Below the pieces are notes generated by a model, which was not told where the DNA came from, did no database searches, and was given only the letters and a program-made list of their open reading frames with translations. From the NCBI GenBank assembly GCA_003167015.1, contig PMUF01000546.1, forward strand, positions 1-7,979: a DNA stretch of 7,979 nt, written 5' to 3'. Positions 1 to 5,091 of the stretch are shown here, in pieces. A program made the translations under genes and the position numbers. Each line of letters opens with the position of its first letter. The first letter of the stretch is position 1. The stretch comes from Chitinophagaceae bacterium (lineage in GTDB: Bacteria > Bacteroidota > Bacteroidia > Chitinophagales > Chitinophagaceae).

Positions 1-1
1 C

Positions 2-214
2 CGGCTGGTATCGGGCGAGGAGAAGATCCGCAAGCCATTCCCCGAGATCTACCGCCTGCTGATCGATCGTTTCCATATCGATCCGACGAAAGCCATTTAC
101 GTAGACGACAATATCCGCAATGTGCTGCCGGCCCGGGAACTGGGCTTTCACGGAATCCATTTCCGGACGCCGGAACTGTTCAGGGAAGAATTGAAAGGAT
201 TGGGGGTGCTGTGA
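2..214 (+). CDS. HAD-family hydrolase, C-terminal part (gene runs off the left edge)
   Basis: The reading frame is open from base 2 to a TGA at 212-214 and gives the last 70 residues of a protein. The fragment contains EEKIRKPFPEIYRLL, which fits HAD motif III (the conserved Lys followed by P-x-x-IY). It is followed by a short hydrophobic strand and a double Asp, AIYVDDNIRNV, which fits motif IV, the Mg2+-binding acidic pair. ARELGFHGIHF then matches the usual HAD subfamily IA ending. In this family the motifs serve phosphoryl or halide transfer through an aspartyl intermediate, and the nucleophile Asp of motif I would lie outside the window. The substrate cannot be told from this part; phosphatase, phosphoglycolate-phosphatase-like or dehalogenase-like activities are all possible. 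The gene converges on feoB with 56 bp between the stops. Family assignment is firm, function is open. Confidence 0.85.
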   Translation, partial: RLVSGEEKIRKPFPEIYRLLIDRFHIDPTKAIYVDDNIRNVLPARELGFHGIHFRTPELFREELKGLGVL

Positions 215-249
215 CCGCGCCCGAGCGGGCCGCCCGGGGCCCCCGCGCC

Positions 250-276
250 GGCCGCCGCGAAGCGGCGGCCCTATTT
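250..276. terminator. GC-rich stem-loop between convergent HAD gene and feoB
   Basis: GGCCGCCGC (250-258) pairs perfectly with GCGGCGGCC (262-270) around a GAA loop, giving a 9-bp all-G/C stem. On the + strand CTATTTC follows, a poor T-tract, so it is a plausible but not ideal intrinsic terminator for the HAD gene. On the minus strand the stem starts directly after the feoB stop codon (271-273) with no T-run, so there it is more likely a 3'-end stabilising hairpin. Further short complementary segments (219-222 with 227-230; 227-231 with 238-242) lie just upstream. Confidence 0.6.
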
Positions 277-2394
277 CAACACCTGAAAAACGATCAGGCT
301 CATCACATACGCCAGCCCCGTCATATAGACCAGCTGGATGAGCGGCCATTTCCAGCTACGCGTCTCGCGCCGGACGACGGCGAGCGTGCTCATACACTGC
401 ATGGCCAGCACATAAAAGATCATGAGGGATACGCCGCTGGCAAGGGTATAGACGGGACTTCCGTCGTCGCGCCGGGCGGATTGCATGCGCTGACGCAGGG
501 TCTGCTGATCGGCATCCTTCCCGCCTTCGACACTGTACAGGGTGGCCATGGTGCCGACAAAGACTTCGCGGGCCGCAAAAGAAGTGATTAGCGCAATGCC
601 GATCTTCCAGTCATAGCCCAGGGGATGGATCACCGGTTCGATGATATGGCCGAGTCGGCCGGCATAAGAGTTTTCCAGCATCGCCGATTGTTTTGCCTTG
701 TCCAGTTCAGCCGCCTGCGCAGGATGCTGCTGTTCCCGCGCATCATAGCTGGCTGCAATGGACGCCATCCTGCCGCCAGGACCAAAGCTGCTCATCGCCC
801 ACAGGATCAGGCTGATGACCATGATCACCTTCCCGGCATCCATGACGAATGTTTTGGCCTTATTGATCATCGTGACGACAACATTATTCCAGCGCGGCGC
901 CCGGTAGATCGGCAATTCCAGGATAAAAAAGCTTTTTTCCTTCAGCTTGATAAACCATTTCGCCACATAGCTGACGATCATGGCCATGACCACCCCCAAC
1001 ATATACAGCGCCATCATCACCAGCCCTTGCAGGCTGAAAATGCCGAGGACGTCTTTTCGCGGGATCACCAAAGCGATCAGCATGGTATATACCGGCAGGC
1101 GGGCGCTGCAGCTCATCAGCGGGGTAATGAGAATGGTCAGGAGCCGTTCTTTCCGGTTCTCGATATTCCGGGCGCTCATGATGGCAGGTATCGCGCAGGC
1201 AAATCCGCTGATCATCGGCATGACGCTTTTCCCGTTCAGCCCCACTTTCCGCATGAGCTTATCCGTTAGAAAGCTGATGCGGGCCATATAGCCGGTATCT
1301 TCCAGGATAGTGATCAGCCCGAATAAGATCATGATCTGGGGAACGAAAACGAGGATGCCGCTGAGGCCGGCCAGGAGACCGTTGACCAGCAGGTTGCTCC
1401 ACCACACGGTGGGCAGGTGTTGTCCCAGCCATCCGCCCAGATGAGAGAAGGTCCAGTCGATAGCGTCCATGGGGAACTGGGCCATCCAGAATACGCTTTG
1501 GAAAAGTAGGAAGAGAACACCCAGCAGGATGATATAGCCCCAGGTCCGGTCGAGGAACAGCTTATCCAGCCGTTCGGTGAACAGGGTCTTTTCCAGGGGG
1601 TCCGGCTCGGCGACGGTATGTTGCATGATCTGTTTGATCTTGCTGTAGCGCGCGAGGATTTCTTCGGCCTGGGTGCGGGTGTGATTGAAATTGTGGGTGG
1701 ATTCGATATGTTCGACGCCCGATTGGACAGCCGTGGTGAAATCAAAATGTTCGTGGTTGATCAGGTAGTGAATAGCCGTATAATTGCTGATCTCGGGGAA
1801 GAGCTGTTTGACTTCCTGGATGGCGCCGGCGGCCAGGCCCTGGTTGCTGATGAAGTCCCGCGGAGGAACATTGTTGAGCTGGCGGGCCCGCCATTCGACG
1901 ACTTTTTTCAGCTGGGGAATGCCTTTGTTCTTCCGGGGATTGACCACCACGATGGGGATCCCCAGCTCTCTTTCCAGGCCTTCCACATCGATCTCGATGC
2001 CTTTCTGCCCTGCCAGGTCCATCATCGTCAGCGCGACCACTACCGGTATTTTGAGATCGATGATCTGCGAGCAGAACAGGAGGTTTCTTTTCAGGTTACT
2101 GGCATCTACCAGCAGGATGACCATATCGGCTTGTACGGAAGGGTCCTGGTTCAGCAGCACCTTGTAGGTTACCCATTCGTCGGCCCGTTTCGGATAGAGG
2201 CTGTAGGTGCCGGGAAGATCGATGATATTGGCTTTGAGGCCCGGGGCAAGATCGCAATTGCCGCTCTTTTTGTCGACTGTCACGCCGGGGAAATTGCCTA
2301 CTTTCTGGTTAAGACCGGTGAGGGCGTTGAACAGAGAGCTTTTCCCGCTATTGGGATTGCCTACCAGTGCAATATGGAGGTTATTTTTTTTCAA
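271..2394 (-). CDS. feoB: Ferrous iron transport protein B (FeoB), GTPase-coupled Fe(II) transporter
   Basis: FeoB is an inner-membrane Fe2+ importer with an N-terminal G-protein domain. From the TTG start (707 aa, near the usual ~700-770) the G1/P-loop GNPNSGKSS is at 12-20, the switch region NFPGVTVDKKSG at 34-45 and G3 DLPG at 59-62. The G4 position reads TMMD (123-126) instead of NxxD, and the G5 region reads NPRKNKG. A helical linker follows. The membrane part holds both Gate repeats, with the Cys-containing GFACAIPAIMSAR (397-409), SCSARLPVY (428-436) and SFAAREVFVGT (605-615). It looks intact. Start choice: the frame extends to a GTG at 2430, but that codon overlaps the last base of a TACCTTTG promoter element, and the extra 12 residues (Pro/Gly/Arg-rich) are unlike the family. 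TTG at 2394 gives the normal LKKNNLHIALVGN opening. No feoA lies on either side, so FeoB is an orphan here. Confidence 0.95.
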   Translation of the reverse strand: MKKNNLHIALVGNPNSGKSSLFNALTGLNQKVGNFPGVTVDKKSGNCDLAPGLKANIIDLPGTYSLYPKRADEWVTYKVLLNQDPSVQADMVILLVDASNLKRNLLFCSQIIDLKIPVVVALTMMDLAGQKGIEIDVEGLERELGIPIVVVNPRKNKGIPQLKKVVEWRARQLNNVPPRDFISNQGLAAGAIQEVKQLFPEISNYTAIHYLINHEHFDFTTAVQSGVEHIESTHNFNHTRTQAEEILARYSKIKQIMQHTVAEPDPLEKTLFTERLDKLFLDRTWGYIILLGVLFLLFQSVFWMAQFPMDAIDWTFSHLGGWLGQHLPTVWWSNLLVNGLLAGLSGILVFVPQIMILFGLITILEDTGYMARISFLTDKLMRKVGLNGKSVMPMISGFACAIPAIMSARNIENRKERLLTILITPLMSCSARLPVYTMLIALVIPRKDVLGIFSLQGLVMMALYMLGVVMAMIVSYVAKWFIKLKEKSFFILELPIYRAPRWNNVVVTMINKAKTFVMDAGKVIMVISLILWAMSSFGPGGRMASIAASYDAREQQHPAQAAELDKAKQSAMLENSYAGRLGHIIEPVIHPLGYDWKIGIALITSFAAREVFVGTMATLYSVEGGKDADQQTLRQRMQSARRDDGSPVYTLASGVSLMIFYVLAMQCMSTLAVVRRETRSWKWPLIQLVYMTGLAYVMSLIVFQVLK

Positions 2395-2429
2395 ACCGGG
2401 ACCCGGAGCCCGTTTCGGGCAAGGGAGCA

Positions 2430-2437
2430 CAAAGGTA
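2430..2437 (-). promoter_or_regulatory. Bacteroidota-type -7 promoter element of feoB (TACCTTTG)
   Basis: Read on the minus strand the bases are TACCTTTG, an exact match to the Bacteroidota -7 consensus TAnnTTTG. Transcription would start a few bases downstream (about 2421-2426), leaving a leader of about 30 nt before the TTG start at 2394. No good TTG/TTTG -33 element lies at the usual 17-23 bp spacing; the nearest similar sequence (TTTC) is 25 bp upstream. The site is in the 96-bp gap after comB, so feoB can be transcribed independently. Confidence 0.6.
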
Positions 2438-2490
2438 GGGGGTTTGGCGGGCGAGCACTTACGAAATGCGGAAGAGGTTTATCATGCTTC

Positions 2491-3222
2491 TTATAGAATG
2501 ATTAATTTACCGTTCTCGTAAAGCGGCAGCACTGGCGCGGAGTCCGGCGTCAGGCAATAGCGGATATCTTTTTCCAGTCCGTAATTGTTCAGCCGGTGGT
2601 AATGACTGGCATTCCTGTCCTTCATGAACTGGAACAGGTCATTCCTGGCGTCGAGGTAGATGGTCTCCGCTATCTGGGAAGAGTCGCAATTGATATGGAA
2701 ATGCTCTTTGACCTGGTTGATGACGGCTCCGGCGAATAATTGGTCTTCGATATTGACCTTGTCCTTCCATGCGGCGCAGGCGAGTACAACAGGCTGATTC
2801 TGAGCGATTAAATAACTACAAACGGCCCCAAGATTGGGGAAGGAGCCGGTGATGATCTGTTCGGCGCCTCTGTCCAGGGCCATGTGCAGCAATTTGGTGC
2901 CATTGGTGGTGGTCAGCACCAGCGTTTTGCCACCGATGAAATCCCGGGGATATTCGAAAGGAGAATTGCCATGCTCCAGTCCTTCTGCGATCATTCCATC
3001 CCGTTCACCGGCAGTGATACCGTCGATTTGGCGACCCAACTCGATACATTTGGCGACGCTGTCGACGGGGATGACACATTTCGCTCCATTATAAAGGGCA
3101 GTCGCGATGGTCGATGTAGCGCGAAGAACGTCAATGATCACTACGACGGCATGGCTCACATCATATAAATGCAGCAAGGCAGGGGACAGCGCTGTATATA
3201 AGGCGGGTTTCGAATTTGTCAT
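2491..3222 (-). CDS. comB: 2-phosphosulfolactate phosphatase family protein (ComB)
   Basis: At 243 residues this is a full-length ComB family protein. In coenzyme M-making archaea ComB removes phosphate from 2-phospho-3-sulfolactate, with Mg2+, in the cytoplasm. Conserved blocks visible are IDVLRATST (30-38), AGERDG (71-76), GNSPFE (85-90), TTTNGT (104-109), GSFPN (126-130) and the C-terminal SHYHRLNNYGLEKDIRYCLT (206-225). There is no signal peptide or membrane segment. The ATG at 3220-3222 is supported by a TACATTTG promoter element 27 bases upstream. The neighbours (feoB, an SRPBCC protein, gcvT) are not coenzyme M or sulfolactate genes, and Bacteroidota are not known to make coenzyme M. 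Family membership is therefore solid but the natural substrate is uncertain; sulfolactate or sulfonate metabolism, or another 2-phospho acid, are inferences. Confidence 0.9.
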   Translation of the reverse strand: MTNSKPALYTALSPALLHLYDVSHAVVVIIDVLRATSTIATALYNGAKCVIPVDSVAKCIELGRQIDGITAGERDGMIAEGLEHGNSPFEYPRDFIGGKTLVLTTTNGTKLLHMALDRGAEQIITGSFPNLGAVCSYLIAQNQPVVLACAAWKDKVNIEDQLFAGAVINQVKEHFHINCDSSQIAETIYLDARNDLFQFMKDRNASHYHRLNNYGLEKDIRYCLTPDSAPVLPLYENGKLIIL

Positions 3223-3248
3223 AATATGTTCCGGGAAAGCGATAAACG

Positions 3249-3256
3249 CAAATGTA
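3249..3256 (-). promoter_or_regulatory. -7 promoter element of comB (TACATTTG)
   Basis: Minus-strand TACATTTG matches TAnnTTTG exactly and lies 26 bases before the comB ATG, in the 49-bp gap after the SRPBCC gene stop. The predicted leader is about 20 nt. A TTTG occurs 24 bp upstream (3281-3284), slightly further than the usual 17-23 bp, so the -33 part is uncertain. Confidence 0.65.
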
Positions 3257-3271
3257 GGGGATCGAAGGCTC

Positions 3272-3748
3272 TTATTTGTCCAAAATGAATTTCCATTTTT
3301 CTGATTCTGCGTATTCTTTGATCATCTTGTTACGTATTTCCAGCAAGTTTTTCATATACCGGGTGAGGAACAACCTTTCCGCCAATTTACCCAGGGTACC
3401 ATACGGCGATTCGAAAGTGAACAGATCGATGAGCAGTGTCCCGTTGGCAATGGTCTTGAAATGATGTTCGTGCCGCATACTTTTAAAATCTCCCGCGACC
3501 ATTTCATCCGTGAACGACAGCGGCGGGGTCATTGCTGTGATCTTTGACTTCAGGATCCTTGTCTTCCGAAGGTGTTTGGCCTTCCAGGTGACTGTTTCGT
3601 CTAATCCGATCAGGCCGCTGGTTGTTCCGGCGATAGCCTGTTCCCCGGTATGGGCCATAGATTTGCGGTGCAGTTCTATGCTCCGGGCGAGGTCAAAGAC
3701 CCGCTGTGCCGGTGCTGCGACAAAGGTTGTCAGGTGAATCGTTGGCAT
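3272..3748 (-). CDS. SRPBCC-fold (START/PYR1-like) ligand-binding protein
   Basis: From the ATG at 3746-3748 this is a 158-residue cytosolic protein of the SRPBCC helix-grip superfamily, whose members hold hydrophobic ligands in a deep cavity. Evidence is the N-terminal strand and helix IHLTTFVAAPAQRVFDLARS (4-23), the block LIGLDETVTWKAKHL (46-60), the strand DEMVAGDFKSMRHEHHF (81-97), FTFESPYGTLG (110-120) and a long C-terminal helix LFLTRYMKNLLEIRNKMIK (126-144). This pattern is typical of small bacterial proteins annotated as SRPBCC family or 'cell division inhibitor'-like. The open frame extends 19 codons further to 3805, but that extension (basic, Pro/Arg-rich) is atypical and the family strand begins right after Met 3748. 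No TAnnTTTG element is seen upstream, so read-through from gcvT (124 bp away) is possible. The ligand is unknown. Confidence 0.8.
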   Translation of the reverse strand: MPTIHLTTFVAAPAQRVFDLARSIELHRKSMAHTGEQAIAGTTSGLIGLDETVTWKAKHLRKTRILKSKITAMTPPLSFTDEMVAGDFKSMRHEHHFKTIANGTLLIDLFTFESPYGTLGKLAERLFLTRYMKNLLEIRNKMIKEYAESEKWKFILDK

Positions 3749-3844
3749 TTTCTTGTTAATAGGTGTGGATAGTCTCCTGCGGACCAGCGGGTCGGCCGGC
3801 CGCAATTATCAAGAAAAAATCATTCCAAGCTTGTCACCCGGCCT

Positions 3845-3868
3845 AAAAACCCAGGAATTTGTCTGGAT
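3845..3868 (-). terminator. Weak candidate intrinsic terminator after gcvT
   Basis: On the minus strand ATCCAG (3868-3863) can pair with CTGGGT (3854-3849), with one T-G wobble and an 8-nt loop, followed by TTTTAGG. It starts 5 bases past the gcvT stop. The stem is only 6 bp, so termination would probably be partial and allow read-through into the SRPBCC gene. Confidence 0.35.
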
Positions 3869-3872
3869 GCGT

Positions 3873-4958
3873 TCAGCTGAAGGGAAACTTGACGACTTTA
3901 GCCTGTAAGAGTTTATCCCGTACTTTCACGTAAATCTTTGTATCGATGCCGGCAAATGCTGTCCGGACATAGCCGATTCCGATGGCCTTGCCGAGAGAAG
4001 GGCTCTGCGTCCCGGAAGTCACCCTGCCGATCACGGCGCCGGAGAAATCCTTGATCTCATAATCATGGCGGGGAATGCCTTTTTCCACCATTTCGAAGCC
4101 GACCAGTTTCTGTACGGGTCCGGCGGCCTTTTGTCCTTCGAGTATCGGGCGGGCGGTGAAATCCTTGGTAAATTTCGTGATCCAGCCCAGACCGGCTTCC
4201 AAGGGGGAAGTGTTGTCATCGATATCATTACCGTAGAGACAATACCCCATTTCAAGCCGAAGGGTGTCCCTGGCCCCCAGGCCAATAGGCTTAAGTCCCT
4301 GGGGTGCGCCGATGTCGAAGATCTTCTTCCATATCTTTTCGGCAGCCCCGTCCTTATCCTCGAAATAGATTTCGATGCCCCCGGCGCCGGTATAGCCTGT
4401 AGCGCTGATAATGACATTATCCACGCCGGCAAAGGTGCCTTTGACGAAAGTATAATACGTGAGATTGAGGATATCGACAGGGGTCAGCACCTGCATGATC
4501 CTGGTGGCATTGGGCCCCTGGATGGCCAGCAGACAGGTCTTATCGGAAATATTATGCATTTCCGCGCCGCGGGTATTGTGGGCGGAGATCCATTTCCAAT
4601 CCTTTTCTATATTCGAGGCGTTGACGACCAGCATGTAGGCCTTGTTGGGTTCCAGGCAGTAGACGATGAGGTCGTCGACGATGCCGCCCTTTTCATTGGT
4701 CAGGGCGCTGTATTGCGCCTTGCCGGCAGTCAGTTTGGCGGCGTCGTTGGTGGTGACGCGTTGGATCAGGTCCAGGGCATGTTCGCCCTTCACGATGAAT
4801 TCCCCCATGTGGCTGACGTCGAAAATTCCGGCATTGGTGCGTACCGCCTGGTGCTCGTCATTGATACCGGAGTAGCTGATGGGCATGTTATAGCCTGCGA
4901 ATTCGGCCATTTTGGCGCCGAGCGCCAGGTGGAATTGCGTGAAAGGCGTACTCTTCAT
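3873..4958 (-). CDS. gcvT: Aminomethyltransferase, glycine cleavage system T-protein
   Basis: GcvT takes the aminomethyl group carried on lipoyl-GcvH, releases ammonia and forms 5,10-methylene-tetrahydrofolate, in the cytoplasm. From the ATG at 4956-4958 it is 361 residues, against 364 in E. coli. Family blocks are FAGYNMPISYSGINDEH (20-36), GIFDVSHMGEF (44-54), GGIVDD (91-96, supplying the catalytic Asp), AIQGPN (145-150), ATGYTGAGGIEIYF (186-199), GLGARDTLRLEMGYCLYGND (226-245, with the conserved Arg) and GIPRHDYEI (294-302). The usual TGYTGE block reads TGYTGA, with Ala in place of the common Glu. The frame is open to 5081, but the extra 41 codons would run through the PspC gene terminator and the gcvT promoter, so they are rejected. 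gcvH and gcvP are not in the window; a stand-alone gcvT is common in Bacteroidota. Confidence 0.97.
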   Translation of the reverse strand: MKSTPFTQFHLALGAKMAEFAGYNMPISYSGINDEHQAVRTNAGIFDVSHMGEFIVKGEHALDLIQRVTTNDAAKLTAGKAQYSALTNEKGGIVDDLIVYCLEPNKAYMLVVNASNIEKDWKWISAHNTRGAEMHNISDKTCLLAIQGPNATRIMQVLTPVDILNLTYYTFVKGTFAGVDNVIISATGYTGAGGIEIYFEDKDGAAEKIWKKIFDIGAPQGLKPIGLGARDTLRLEMGYCLYGNDIDDNTSPLEAGLGWITKFTKDFTARPILEGQKAAGPVQKLVGFEMVEKGIPRHDYEIKDFSGAVIGRVTSGTQSPSLGKAIGIGYVRTAFAGIDTKIYVKVRDKLLQAKVVKFPFS

Positions 4959-4975
4959 GGATTGTTTTTGAGCCG

Positions 4976-4983
4976 CAAATGTA
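4976..4983 (-). promoter_or_regulatory. -7 promoter element of gcvT (TACATTTG)
   Basis: Minus-strand TACATTTG matches TAnnTTTG exactly, 17 bases before the gcvT ATG, giving a very short leader of about 10-15 nt. It lies between the PspC gene terminator and gcvT, as expected for an independent promoter. No convincing -33 element is seen. Confidence 0.65.
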
Positions 4984-5031
4984 TGGAAAAAGGTCGGACG
5001 ACCCGCCGCCAACCATGACAACCCTACCGGC

Positions 5032-5062
5032 AAAAAGAGTCCCCCCGCAGACGCGGGGGGAC
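5032..5062 (-). terminator. Strong Rho-independent terminator of the padR-PspC operon
   Basis: GTCCCCCCGC (5039-5048) and GCGGGGGGAC (5053-5062) form a perfect 10-bp stem with an AGAC loop. On the minus strand it is followed at once by TCTTTTTG (5038-5031). It begins 30 bases past the PspC gene stop codon. Stem quality plus T-run make this the clearest regulatory structure in the window. Confidence 0.9.
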
Positions 5063-5091
5063 GTATTCCAACTTCAACCAACGAGAGAAGT

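Noticed and set aside
625..1269. 214-codon + strand open frame antisense to the feoB membrane domain
   Set aside because: The product is His/Asp/Arg-rich, the usual mirror image of hydrophobic membrane codons, and not a real protein pattern.
1618..2496. 292-codon + strand open frame antisense to feoB
   Set aside because: It lies wholly opposite the conserved GTPase domain of feoB and its translation shows no family motif. Long antisense frames are expected in GC-rich coding DNA.
2475..2510. Hairpin around the comB stop codon (TTCT-ATA-AGAA with outer ATCA/TGAT) as a terminator
   Set aside because: The stem is short, AT-rich and bulged, and no T-run follows on the minus strand.
4065..5018. 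317-codon + strand open frame antisense to gcvT
   Set aside because: It mirrors the gcvT reading frame and runs through the gcvT promoter region; no recognisable domain or promoter of its own.
4959..5081. N-terminal extension of GcvT by 41 residues
   Set aside because: It would be translated from the PspC gene terminator hairpin and the TACATTTG promoter, and GcvT proteins normally begin near MKSTPF.
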